From NCBI RefSeq assembly GCF_000179555.1, contig NZ_AECZ01000002.1:62001-126000 (forward strand): a stretch of 64,000 nt of DNA, read 5' to 3'. This DNA is from Solidesulfovibrio fructosivorans JJ]. GTDB taxonomy: Bacteria; Desulfobacterota; Desulfovibrionia; Desulfovibrionales; Desulfovibrionaceae. A model generated the notes under the pieces. That model did not search any database. It was not told the DNA's origin and saw nothing but the letters and a program-made list of their open reading frames with translations. Position 1 is the first letter of the stretch; each line of letters starts with the position of its first letter. Positions 45,317 through 53,886 of this stretch are shown in pieces. Position numbers and translations under genes: made by a program.

Positions 45317-46810
45317 ATGCGACAGGAAAGCGATGCCCTGGGAGCAAGGCAGCTCCCCGAGGGCGCCCTGTACGGCATCCACACGCTTCGGGCCGTCGAG
45401 AATTTCCCTCTATCCGAAACGCGCCTTTTCCCGGAATTCATCCGCGCCTACGCCATGGTCAAGGCGGCCTGCGCCAAGGCCAATCTGGACACCGGCCATC
45501 TGGACCCGGGGAGGGCCGGGGCCATCGTGGCCGCCTGCGACGAGATCGCCAAGGGCCGGCATGCCGACCAGTTCCCGGTCGATCCCTACCAGGGCGGGGC
45601 CGGCACCTCGACCAACATGAACGTCAACGAGGTGGTGGCCAACCGGGCCTTGCAGCTTTTGGGCAGGCTCCCGGGCGAGTATGATTTCCTTTCGCCCCTT
45701 GGCCACGTCAACCTGCACCAGTCCACCAACGACACCTACCCCACGGCGCTTAAGGTCGCGGCCTTGTGGCTGCTCAAGGAACTGGAAGCGGCCACGGCGC
45801 GTTTGCAGGAAGCCTTTCAGGAAAAGGAGGCGGCCTTTGCCCACGTGGTCAAGGTCGGTCGCACCGAGTGCATGGACGCCGTGCCGCTCACCCTTGGCAT
45901 GGAGTTCGGGGCCTTTGCCGAGGCGATCTCCCGCGACCGCTGGCGCATTTTCAAGTGCCGCGAGCGCATCAAGCAGGTGTCCCTGGGCGGCACGGCCGTG
46001 GGCACCGGGCTTGGCGCGCCGCGCGAGTTCATTTTCCGGGCGGCCGAGCATCTGCGAAACCTCACCGGGCTGCCGCTTTCCCGGGCGGAAAATCTCGTGG
46101 ACGCCACGGCCAATGCCGACCCCTTTGTCGAAGTCTCGGGTATTCTCTCGGCGTACGCAGCGAATTTACTGAAGATTTCCTCGGATCTGCGGCTTCTGGC
46201 CAGCGGCCCGGCCACCGGCATCGGCGAGATCCGCCTGCCCGCGCTCCAGGCCGGTTCGTCCATCATGCCCGGCAAGGTCAATCCCGTGATCCCGGAATGC
46301 GTGGGCCAGGTGGCCTTGCGCGTCGCCGCCAACCATCAGGCCCTGACCCTGGCCGCCGGCCTGGGCCAGCTCCAGATCAACCAGTTTTTGCCGCTGGTGA
46401 CCCAGAGCCTGCTCGAGTCGCTGCGGCTCCTGCGCCAGGCGACGCGGCTTTTCGCCGACAAGTGCGTGGCCGGCATCACGGTCGACGAGGACCGCTGCCG
46501 GGAGCTGGTGGAAAAAAGCCATGCCCTGGCCACGGTGTTGGTGCCGGCGCTCGGCTACGAGGCCGTCTCGAAGCTCATGGCCGAAGCCGAGGCCAAGGGC
46601 GTGCCCCTGGCCGAACACCTCGAGGCCGCCGGCATCCTCTCCCGCGAAGCCGCCGACGCGCTGCTCTCGCCCAAACGCATGCGCAAGCTCGGCTATGAGG
46701 CCGGGGATTACGCGGATGTGATGGCGTCAGGGGAGAACCGGGGCTCCGCCCCGGACCCCGCCGAGGGGCCACGGGCCCCCCGGACCCCCCATAAAGGGGA
46801 GGAGAAGTGA
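45317..46810 (+). CDS. aspA: Aspartate ammonia-lyase (aspartase/fumarase superfamily)
   Basis: 497 residues from the ATG after GGGGAG; earlier in-frame codons read through repeat DNA. Superfamily motifs: GAGTSTNMNVNEV, HLNQS-like HVNLHQSTNDTYPTA, KVGRTECMDAVPLTLG and the signature loop SSIMPGKVNPVIPE (about 313-326). It deaminates aspartate to fumarate and ammonia, or a related reaction. In D. vulgaris the same gene lies next to hydE, hydF and hydAB, so its presence here beside hydE-hydF is probably meaningful. The last about 26 residues (GENRGSAPDPAEGPRAPR onward) are encoded by an X repeat. Confidence 0.88.
   Translation: MRQESDALGARQLPEGALYGIHTLRAVENFPLSETRLFPEFIRAYAMVKAACAKANLDTGHLDPGRAGAIVAACDEIAKGRHADQFPVDPYQGGAGTSTNMNVNEVVANRALQLLGRLPGEYDFLSPLGHVNLHQSTNDTYPTALKVAALWLLKELEAATARLQEAFQEKEAAFAHVVKVGRTECMDAVPLTLGMEFGAFAEAISRDRWRIFKCRERIKQVSLGGTAVGTGLGAPREFIFRAAEHLRNLTGLPLSRAENLVDATANADPFVEVSGILSAYAANLLKISSDLRLLASGPATGIGEIRLPALQAGSSIMPGKVNPVIPECVGQVALRVAANHQALTLAAGLGQLQINQFLPLVTQSLLESLRLLRQATRLFADKCVAGITVDEDRCRELVEKSHALATVLVPALGYEAVSKLMAEAEAKGVPLAEHLEAAGILSREAADALLSPKRMRKLGYEAGDYADVMASGENRGSAPDPAEGPRAPRTPHKGEEK
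46738..46800 (+). repeat. GC-rich multi-hairpin repeat X, copy 8 (inside the aspA 3' end)
   Basis: CCGGGGCTCCGCCCCGG, ACCCCGCC, GGGGCCACGGGCCCC, GGACCCCCCATAAAGGGG: the X order, but lying within the coding frame of aspA. It is followed at once by GGAGAAGTGATGG, which holds the aspA stop and the next start. Confidence 0.7.
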
Positions 46811-47406
46811 TGGAAGAGGGCGGACAGGAAATACGCGTGTACGCCGGGCTCGGCGAGACCGGGCTGCCCCAGGCCGTGGCCGGGGCCGACAGGCTCTTTT
46901 TCCACGCCGGCATGTATTCCAATTTCGGCCGGGACCCGGAAATGGCGGCGGCGCTCGAAACCGCGCTGACGCGGCCCGGCTTCGAGCGCCTGGACATCGT
47001 GTCCTTCGATCCGGTGGCCGGCGCGGCCTACTGGGAGGAGTTCCGGGCCATTTTGCGCCGGGATGTGCCGGAAGTGACCCTGCGCCGCGAATTCGCCGCC
47101 TCGGCCGCCTTTTGCGACGCCCTGGCCACGCGCCATCCGACCAAGGTCAGGCTTTTTCGGACAAAGGCCATGCCCCTGGCCCCGATCCTGCTCGTCGGCG
47201 ACACGATCTTCGCCGGCCATTACCTCCATGGCTCCGTCCCCGCGCCCCAGGGCCTGTGGCTGGCCATCCCGGCCGATGTGGCCGATCTGCTTTCCCGGGC
47301 CGAGGACGACGCCTCGCCCGAGGTGCTGGACCCTGTGGCCAAAGGGGCCTACCGGCTGGTGTGCGAATGCGTGGCCGCGCGAAACGCCTCGCGCCGACTG
47401 GCCTGA
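46810..47406 (+). CDS. Uncharacterised protein between aspA and hydE
   Basis: 198 residues; ATG overlaps the aspA stop (TGATG) with GGAGAAG as ribosome site, so it is translationally coupled. Soluble, no signal peptide or metal-cluster motif. The order LFFHAGMYSNFG (about 29-40), LDIVSFDPVAGAAYWEEF, VRLFRTKAMPLAPILLVGDTIFAGHYLHG suggests an alpha/beta protein; LLVGDTIFAGHY-like strands recall PLD-type folds, but no HKD motif is present. I do not recognise a family. Its position inside an aspA-hydE-hydF unit suggests a role with hydrogenase maturation or ammonia/aspartate metabolism. Confidence 0.72.
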   Translation: MEEGGQEIRVYAGLGETGLPQAVAGADRLFFHAGMYSNFGRDPEMAAALETALTRPGFERLDIVSFDPVAGAAYWEEFRAILRRDVPEVTLRREFAASAAFCDALATRHPTKVRLFRTKAMPLAPILLVGDTIFAGHYLHGSVPAPQGLWLAIPADVADLLSRAEDDASPEVLDPVAKGAYRLVCECVAARNASRRLA

Positions 47407-47421
47407 GGTCCGGAAATTCCC

Positions 47422-48420
47422 ATGCGTCCATCCGAGATCACGAAACTGCTCGCCGGCGCCGACGATGCAGGGCTTTTTTCCGCCGCCGACGCCTTGACGC
47501 GGCAGAACTTCGGCCTGGAAATCTACCTGCGCGGCATTATCGAGTTTTCCAACCACTGCGCCAACAACTGCCGCTACTGCGGCCTGCGCCGGGCCAACAG
47601 GGGGCTTGCCCGCTACCGCATGGATGTGGACGACATCCTGGTCGCGACCGCCCTGGCCGGGGAAGTCTCCATCGGCACGGTGGTGCTCCAGTCCGGGGAT
47701 GATTTCGCCTATTCCAAGGAGGATATCGGCCGCATCGTGACCGGGGCCAAAGCGTCCTCGGGCGTGGCCGTGACGTTGTCCCTTGGCGACCGACCCGCCG
47801 CGGACCTCGATTACTGGCGTTCCTGCGGCGCGGACCGTTATCTGCTCAAGATGGAGACCTTCGACGAGGCGCTCTACGCCCGCTCCCGGCCGGGACTGAC
47901 CGTGGCCGACAGGCTGGGGCGCATCGAGACGCTTCGCGCCGCCGGCTACGAGGTGGGCTCGGGCATCATCACCGACCTGCCCGGCATGACGTTGGATATT
48001 TTGGCCAGGGACCTCCTGCGCCTGGCCGAGTTGGACCTGGACATGATCGCGGCCGGACCCTTCGTGCCCCATCCCGACACGCCCTACGGGGCCGAGGCCG
48101 CCGGCTCCGTCCTGATCGCGCTGCGGGCCATGGCCATCCTGCGCTTGCTCAATCCCCTGGCCAACATCCCTTCCACCTCGGCCTTAAGCGCCCTTCGCGA
48201 AGGGGCCAGGGAGCAAGGGCTCACCGTCGGGGCCAACGTCATCATGCCGTCGCTGACCCCGGAAACCGTCAGCGCCGCCTATAACATCTATCCCGGGAAA
48301 AACGCTTTTCGCGCCGACGCCGCCTCGCGCGTGGAAGCCGCCCGCGCCGCCATACGCCGCGTGGGCCGCCTCCCGTCCACGGCCGTCGGCGGGTCAAAGA
48401 GGAGACGCCGTCATGGCTGA
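47422..48420 (+). CDS. hydE: [FeFe]-hydrogenase maturation radical SAM protein HydE
   Basis: 332 residues. Radical-SAM cluster motif C46-x3-C50-x2-C53 (CANNCRYCG) preceded by GIIEFSNH, which is typical of HydE. With HydG and HydF it builds the 2Fe subcluster of the H-cluster; HydE acts on the HydG-made Fe(CO)2(CN)-cysteine complex. The C-terminal tail GSKRRRRHG overlaps the hydF start by 8 nt. Third gene of the aspA unit. Confidence 0.92.
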   Translation: MRPSEITKLLAGADDAGLFSAADALTRQNFGLEIYLRGIIEFSNHCANNCRYCGLRRANRGLARYRMDVDDILVATALAGEVSIGTVVLQSGDDFAYSKEDIGRIVTGAKASSGVAVTLSLGDRPAADLDYWRSCGADRYLLKMETFDEALYARSRPGLTVADRLGRIETLRAAGYEVGSGIITDLPGMTLDILARDLLRLAELDLDMIAAGPFVPHPDTPYGAEAAGSVLIALRAMAILRLLNPLANIPSTSALSALREGAREQGLTVGANVIMPSLTPETVSAAYNIYPGKNAFRADAASRVEAARAAIRRVGRLPSTAVGGSKRRRRHG

Positions 48421-49624
48421 GTCCGAGACCAAGGCCCCGCGCGGGGTCCGGCTGGTCATCACCTTTGTCGGCCGGCGCAATGCCGGCAAGTCGTCGCTCA
48501 TTAACGCCGTCACCGGCCAGGAAGTGGCCATCGTGTCCGATTTCGCCGGCACCACCACCGACCCGGTGGCCAAGCCCTACGAGCTGCTGCCGCTCGGGCC
48601 GGTCACCTTTTACGACACGGCCGGCCTCGACGACGTGGGCGAACTCGGGGCGCTGCGGGTGGCCGCCACCAGGAAGGTGCTGTGGCGCACGGACATCGCC
48701 GTGGTGGTGGCCGACGCCGCCGGGCTCACCGACGCCGAACGGGATATTATCGCCGACATCCGCCGCCTGGAGATTCCCATCCTCCTTGTCTGCAACAAGG
48801 CCGACCTGGCCGCGCCGTCCGAGGCCGACCTTACCTGGTGCCGCGACCAGGGCCTGCGAACCGTCGTGGCCAGCGCCGCCACGGGGGAGGGCGCGACCGA
48901 GGTCAAGGAGGCGCTCATCGCCCTGGCCCCGCCCGAAGCCGTGCGCGAGCCTGTCTTGGCCGGCGACCTTTTCGGCGAGGGCGACACCGTGGTCTGTGTG
49001 GTGCCCATCGACCTGGCCGCGCCCAAGGGCCGGCTCATCCTGCCCCAGGTCCAGGTGATCCGCGAGATTTTAGACGGCGACGCCACGGCCGTGGTGGTCA
49101 AGGAGCGCGAACTGGAAGCGGCGCTTTCCAACCTCCGCCGGCCGCCGGCCCTGGTCATCACCGACTCGCAGGTCATCCTCAAAGTCTCGGGCGACGTGCC
49201 CGAGGACGTGCCCCTGACCACCTTTTCCACGCTGTTCGCCCGGTTCAAGGGCGATCTGCCCACGCTCGCCGCCGGGGCCGCCACCATCGACAAACTGCGC
49301 GACGGCGATACCGTGCTCATGGCCGAGGCCTGCTCCCACCACGTCCAGGCCGACGACATCGGCCGGGTCAAGCTGCCCCGGTGGATCTCCCAGTACACGG
49401 GCAGGGACCTCGAATTCGAGATGTACTCGGGCCACGATTTCCCGGACGACCTGGAACGCTTCGCCCTGGTCGTGCACTGCGGCTCGTGCATGCTCGGGCG
49501 CATGGAGATGCTGCGGCGCATCAAGGAATGCCAGCGCCGGGGCGTGCCCGTGACGAATTACGGCGTGGCCATCTCCAAGGTCCAGGGCGTGCTGGAGCGC
49601 GTGTTGCGACCTGTGTTGCGTTAG
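48413..49624 (+). CDS. hydF: [FeFe]-hydrogenase maturation GTPase HydF
   Basis: 403 residues. N-terminal G domain: Walker A GRRNAGKSS (20-28), switch motif TTTDP, DTAG (68-71), NKAD (128-131). The C-terminal [4Fe-4S] site has Cys307 and His309 (EACSHH) and Cys356, Cys359 (HCGSC). It is the scaffold that carries the assembled 2Fe cluster and delivers it to the hydrogenase, here presumably HndD. ATG after GAGGAG, overlapping hydE. Confidence 0.94.
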   Translation: MAESETKAPRGVRLVITFVGRRNAGKSSLINAVTGQEVAIVSDFAGTTTDPVAKPYELLPLGPVTFYDTAGLDDVGELGALRVAATRKVLWRTDIAVVVADAAGLTDAERDIIADIRRLEIPILLVCNKADLAAPSEADLTWCRDQGLRTVVASAATGEGATEVKEALIALAPPEAVREPVLAGDLFGEGDTVVCVVPIDLAAPKGRLILPQVQVIREILDGDATAVVVKERELEAALSNLRRPPALVITDSQVILKVSGDVPEDVPLTTFSTLFARFKGDLPTLAAGAATIDKLRDGDTVLMAEACSHHVQADDIGRVKLPRWISQYTGRDLEFEMYSGHDFPDDLERFALVVHCGSCMLGRMEMLRRIKECQRRGVPVTNYGVAISKVQGVLERVLRPVLR

Positions 49625-49643
49625 AATTTTGAGGAAAGGGAAT

Positions 49644-49808
49644 GCGAGAGGGGAACCCTTTTTGAAAAAAGGGTTCCCCTCTCGCGCTCTCCCCTCCCAA
49701 AAACTTCTACCGGTTACAGGCGCGGTAACGCTAACACTCTGTAACCGCTAAAAGTCTTTGGAAAGGGGGTCCGGGGGGAAACTTTTCTACAGAAAAGTTT
49801 CCCCCCGG
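49644..49808. repeat. Bipartite hairpin repeat, copy 2
   Basis: Hairpin A 49644-49685 (near-perfect GCGAGAGGGGAACCC stem); central dyad CGGTTACAG ... CTGTAACCG; hairpin B 49771-49808 (perfect 18-bp stem, CCGGGGGGAAACTTTTCT). It separates the converging hydF and glycosyltransferase genes. Hairpin A starts 20 nt after the hydF stop; hairpin B contains the glycosyltransferase stop codon in its loop. Confidence 0.85.
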
Positions 49809-51295
49809 TTGCCTCTCCCGCCTTCCCCCGCCACCCACTCCAGCACGCTGCGGATGCGGTGGCGGTAGGTGTGGCGGGTCGCGATCAGTTCGCGCCAGGC
49901 TGTTTTGAGGTCTTCGGCGTCATGGCTGAGGCGTTTGGCCAGGTCGGGGATGTCCCGGGCCGTCCGGTAGGCGATGGGCTTGGTCAATTCGGATGGGAAA
50001 ATATCGAGTCCGGGCGTGTGGTCGGTGAGCAGGCATCCGCCGGCGGCCCAGACGTCGAAATGGCGCTGGGTCAGGCCGTGGGGCAACAGCGGGCTGACGG
50101 CCCCGACAACGGCCCGGGCCGAGGCGTAGAGCCCGGGAAGCGCCTCGCGGTAGGGCACGGGCGGCAGCCAGGCGAACGGCGCTTCGACGAGTTTCCGCCA
50201 GGCCGCGTCCCCGCACACGGCCAGTTTCCCGGTCCGGGCCGCCTCGCGGATGACCAGCCGTCGCCAGGCCTGGCCCGATTCCTCCGCGCCGTAGCCCACG
50301 CGACGGGCGTCGCGTCCGGGCCACAGGGACGCGACGCCAAGCCGCTTTTCCCACCAGCCGAAATCGGGACGCTCGCCGCGTGAAAGCAGGGCCATGGCCT
50401 CGTCCCACAGGGCGGGGTCGAGACGTAGGCCCGAGAAAAAAAGCGCCTTGTCCGGAAAGGCGCTGCGGCCGACGAAGAGGAGCTTGCCGGCAAGCTCCGG
50501 CCGGTCGGGCGTGGCCCTGAAAAAGGCAGGGTCCGCGGCCAGGGGCAGATGATGCACGGCCCTTGCGCCATGGCGCTTAAGCGGCTCCACGAACCAGTCG
50601 TCGGTGACGCAAAGGACCACGTCGCGCCAGGCGGTCGTCTTGACGCCGGACAGACAGTGAAAGGGGTTGTCCACGCACCAGACGACCACCGGCACCCCGG
50701 CCCGGGCCAGAAGCGCCTGGACCTCGCCGTGGCGGTCGAGGCCCGTGAAATTGACGGAGAAAAAGAGGGCCGGCCGCTCGCGCTCCAACGTGTCCAAGAG
50801 CCCGGCCCGGTCCACGACGCGCACGCTAAAGCCCTCGGCCTCGAATCCGGCCGTAAGGCCCGGGGCGACCAGCCCGCCCGTGTCCCGGGGCAGCAGGGCG
50901 ATTTCCCCCCGGCGGGGGGCGTCGGGGACAACCGGCAGCAAAAGCGCCGCCCGCACCGGGCTCCAGAAGCGCGGGAAAAGGGTTCCGGCCTGCCGGTACA
51001 GCAAAATGTTGGCATGGGCGGCCAAAGCGGGATCGAAGGAGGCAAGCGGGGTCCAGCCGGCCGGGATGGCGGCGCGCCAGGCGGCGTCGGTCTGGGCGAG
51101 AAAGGCCGGGCACTCCAGGTAGCGCACCCGGGCCCCGGGCGGGAGCGTGGCGGCAAGCGCCTGGGGGGCGGGGCCGAGGCCGAGCACCAGCCAGTCCGGG
51201 CTTTCGGCGCGGGAGACGATCTCGTGGCCCGGGGCCAGGGTCTTGGCCGCGCCCAGTTCGTCGGTGACGCGCAGGCGGCTGGGGGATTGCGCCAT
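49787..51295 (-). CDS. CgeB-like glycosyltransferase
   Basis: 502 residues from the ATG after AAGGA. The middle and C-terminal parts match the spore-maturation CgeB/Glyco_trans_1_2 type: VVWCVDNPFHCLSG, LLFVGRSAFPDKALF and RHFDVWAAGGCLLTDHTPGL. The N-terminal about 150 residues are not assigned. Such proteins occur in Desulfovibrio, often near flagellar glycosylation genes, but the acceptor is unknown. The last codons (GETFL) are encoded by hairpin B of the intergenic repeat. Confidence 0.75.
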   Translation of the reverse strand: MAQSPSRLRVTDELGAAKTLAPGHEIVSRAESPDWLVLGLGPAPQALAATLPPGARVRYLECPAFLAQTDAAWRAAIPAGWTPLASFDPALAAHANILLYRQAGTLFPRFWSPVRAALLLPVVPDAPRRGEIALLPRDTGGLVAPGLTAGFEAEGFSVRVVDRAGLLDTLERERPALFFSVNFTGLDRHGEVQALLARAGVPVVVWCVDNPFHCLSGVKTTAWRDVVLCVTDDWFVEPLKRHGARAVHHLPLAADPAFFRATPDRPELAGKLLFVGRSAFPDKALFFSGLRLDPALWDEAMALLSRGERPDFGWWEKRLGVASLWPGRDARRVGYGAEESGQAWRRLVIREAARTGKLAVCGDAAWRKLVEAPFAWLPPVPYREALPGLYASARAVVGAVSPLLPHGLTQRHFDVWAAGGCLLTDHTPGLDIFPSELTKPIAYRTARDIPDLAKRLSHDAEDLKTAWRELIATRHTYRHRIRSVLEWVAGEGGRGNRGETFL

Positions 51296-51428
51296 GGTCC
51301 ACGATCCTTCTTGCGGCCGGGGAGGCCGGCGGGGCATGGCCCGGATCGACCCGAAATCGCGGCCCCTGTCAAGGCGGGGCGGCTTGACAAGCCGGGCGCG
51401 GCCAAGGCATGGCGCGAACCATACCGTG

Positions 51429-51920
51429 ATGCTTCCTGCCACCCGCCTTTTTCACGCGGCTCCGCTGCCGCTTCTGGTCACCGCGCTTTTCTTGGCGGCG
51501 GCGGTTTTTTTCGCCGCCCATGCCCACCTGACGGCCAGGCATCTCGCCTTCATCCCGGCGGGCCTTGCCGTAAGCGCCGCCTTGCTGGCCCTTGGGGACG
51601 CCCTGTCGCGCCACGCCGAGTCCCGGCGCGTGCGGCGGATGCTTGCGCGCCACGGCTTCGACGAACGGGTCTTCGACGCCATGGCCGCCTCGCGCTGCCA
51701 ACGCGACGCCGCCCTTTGCGCGGCCGGGGAGACCGGTTTCCTGGCGCAGGCCCGGGCCTATTACCATTCCCTGGGCTACCGCTGGCACCACCTGCTTCCC
51801 GACGGCGCGAGGCGCGCGCCGTGGCGGCTTTTTGCCCCGCGTTTTTTCAAAAAGAGCTTTCTGGCCTTCGGCCATGCCCGCCGCGGGCGAAAGGAACCGG
51901 GCGGGCCGGGGAAAACCTAG
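51429..51920 (+). CDS. Small membrane-anchored protein of unknown function
   Basis: 163 residues. Two hydrophobic stretches (about 11-30 and 37-55) anchor the N-terminus; the rest is basic and soluble, with two cysteines around residues 84-90 and a QARAYYHSLGYRWHHLLPDG segment. No family recognised. The start is ATG directly after a GTG, with no strong ribosome site. It is divergent from the glycosyltransferase and its stop overlaps that of the convergent obgE by 4 bp. Confidence 0.6.
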   Translation: MLPATRLFHAAPLPLLVTALFLAAAVFFAAHAHLTARHLAFIPAGLAVSAALLALGDALSRHAESRRVRRMLARHGFDERVFDAMAASRCQRDAALCAAGETGFLAQARAYYHSLGYRWHHLLPDGARRAPWRLFAPRFFKKSFLAFGHARRGRKEPGGPGKT

Positions 51921-53101
51921 TCGGCGGACCGCAGCGCGCCGTCCGCGTCCCGGGGGCCGACGGCCCGCCAGATCGCTTCCAGCACCGCCTCCACGCCCTC
52001 GCCGGTCAGCGCGGACATGAAAAGGACCTTCTGCCCGGCGGCCTCGGCCGCCTCCCGGCGCGCGGCCAGGTCTTCCGGGGGCAGCAGGTCGATCTTGTTG
52101 ACCACGCGGATCTGGGGACGCTCGGCCAGGGCCGGGTCGAAGCGGCGCAACTCCTCGTCCACCACGTCGAAAGCCTCGAAGATGCCTTCCGGCGAGGCGT
52201 CCTCGGCCGAAACGACATGCAGCAGCACCCGCGTGCGCTCCACGTGGCGCAAAAACCGGTGCCCTAGGCCGTGGCCCAGATGCGCGCCCTCGATGAGCCC
52301 CGGAATGTCGGCCAGCACCAGCCGGTCGCCGTAGTCGTTTTCCACCACGCCGAGGTTGGGGGTGAGCGTGGTGAAGGGATAGGCCGCGATCTTGGGCCGG
52401 GCCCGGGACACGGCCCCGATGAAGGTGGACTTGCCGGCGTTGGGCAACCCGATGATGCCCACATCGGCCAGCACCTTGAGCACGAGCCGGATGCGGCGCT
52501 CCTCGCCCGGTTCGCCGGGCTGGGCGAAGCGCGGCGTGCGCATGGTGGCCGAGGCGAAGTGCAGGTTGCCCTTGCCGCCGCGCCCGCCCCGGCAGGCGAC
52601 GAAGGTCTGCCCCGGTTCCGTCAGGTCCACGAGCAGGGGTTCCTCCGGGACCTCATCCTCATCCTCGTTCTCCACCTCCACCGGCGCCTCGTCCTCGCCC
52701 GCGTCTGCCTCGTCCTTTCCGATTTCGTACACGGGCTTGAACGAGGGGGGGGACTCCGGAACCTCCTGGTCCTCGGGGGCCGCTTCCGCGGGCTCCAGGG
52801 GGGGCAGTTCGTAGAGTTCGGTGCCGACGGGCACGTCGATAACGAGGTTCTCGGCCGCCTTGCCGTTTTTCTGGCGGCCCATGCCGCCCTCGCCGTTTCG
52901 GGCCTCGTAGATGCGCCTGAGGCGCAGGTCGTACAGGGTGAGCAGGTCCGGGTCGGCCCGGAAAACGATATCGCCGCCCTTGCCGCCGTCGCCGCCGTCC
53001 GGGCCGCCCCGGGGAATGAACTTCTCGCGGCGAAACGACACCGAGCCGCGTCCGCCCTTGCCCGAGCGGACGATGATCCAGGCCTCATCGACAAAACGCA
53101 T
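51917..53101 (-). CDS. obgE: GTPase Obg (CgtA) with acidic insertion
   Basis: 394 residues. Gly-rich Obg fold (GGRGSVSFRREKFIPRGGPDGG), Walker A GLPNAGKS (218-225), ADIPGLIEGAH, NKIDLL. Obg binds the 50S subunit and couples ribosome assembly to stress. Residues about 99-156 form an insertion rich in Glu, Asp and Pro (including VEVENEDEDEVPEEP) inside the Obg domain, between GTELYEL and VDLTEPGQ, where most relatives have about 10 residues. Lies 99 nt downstream of trkA on the same strand. Confidence 0.93.
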   Translation of the reverse strand: MRFVDEAWIIVRSGKGGRGSVSFRREKFIPRGGPDGGDGGKGGDIVFRADPDLLTLYDLRLRRIYEARNGEGGMGRQKNGKAAENLVIDVPVGTELYELPPLEPAEAAPEDQEVPESPPSFKPVYEIGKDEADAGEDEAPVEVENEDEDEVPEEPLLVDLTEPGQTFVACRGGRGGKGNLHFASATMRTPRFAQPGEPGEERRIRLVLKVLADVGIIGLPNAGKSTFIGAVSRARPKIAAYPFTTLTPNLGVVENDYGDRLVLADIPGLIEGAHLGHGLGHRFLRHVERTRVLLHVVSAEDASPEGIFEAFDVVDEELRRFDPALAERPQIRVVNKIDLLPPEDLAARREAAEAAGQKVLFMSALTGEGVEAVLEAIWRAVGPRDADGALRSAD

Positions 53102-53200
53102 AACCCCTCCGGTCGCCCTTCGCGTCGCGTCCCCGGAATCCGTGCCTACGGCTTCCGAAGCGGCTCCGTTCGAACAAGCTTGTTTTCAGGGACACAACAC

Positions 53201-53854
53201 TTACGGCCGCAGTCTGGCGAGCCTGTCCTCGCGGCCCACCAGCACCAGCTTGTCGCCGGTCCCAAGCGGCTCGTCGGCCTTGGGGATAAAGGAATAATGT
53301 TGGACGTCCGCCCGCTTCCAGGCAATGACCTGGACTTGGTGCTTGTTGGTGAGATCGAGCTGGCGCAGAGTCCGGCCGGCCCAGTCGTCGATGCCGATCT
53401 CTTTTATGGCCACGTCCTTGTCCATGGGCAGGTACTCGATTAGCCCCGGGCTGGCTAGCTGGTGGGCCATGTTCTTGGCCGCGAAGCGTTCGGGGATGAA
53501 CACCGTGTCCACGCCGATTTTCATGAGCAGCTTCTCGTGGTCCGTGGACACCGCCTTGACCCATACCTGGGGCACGCCGAGCTCCTTGAGGTAGAGCGAG
53601 ATAAGGATGCTCGCCTCCATGGAGTGGCCCACGGAAACGACGACGTGGGACATCTCCTCCACATGGATCTGGGCCAGGGCCCGCTTGTCCTTGGCGTCGA
53701 GCTGGTAGACCTGGGTGAAGATGTTCTGGGCGTTTTTTACCTTTTCGGGATTGCCGTCCACACCGATCACCGGCCGCCCGAGCTCCACCAGGCAACGGCC
53801 CATGTGAAAGCCGAACTTGCCGAGCCCGATGATGCATACCTGATCTTGGGCCAT
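53201..53854 (-). CDS. trkA: Potassium uptake regulatory subunit TrkA/KtrA
   Basis: 217 residues, the length of KtrA. RCK_N domain with nucleotide-binding GLGKFG (about 10-15) and the acidic Asp at the end of strand 2 (VIGVDGN), then an RCK_C domain (about 135-217). It binds NAD(H)/ATP and gates the membrane subunit TrkH. The ATG chosen (MAQDQV) follows GGAGGGAAG; an ATG 24 nt earlier is possible. 32 nt downstream of trkH. Confidence 0.92.
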   Translation of the reverse strand: MAQDQVCIIGLGKFGFHMGRCLVELGRPVIGVDGNPEKVKNAQNIFTQVYQLDAKDKRALAQIHVEEMSHVVVSVGHSMEASILISLYLKELGVPQVWVKAVSTDHEKLLMKIGVDTVFIPERFAAKNMAHQLASPGLIEYLPMDKDVAIKEIGIDDWAGRTLRQLDLTNKHQVQVIAWKRADVQHYSFIPKADEPLGTGDKLVLVGREDRLARLRP

Positions 53855-53886
53855 CTTCCCTCCGCGAAAAAACGACATGGCGACGT

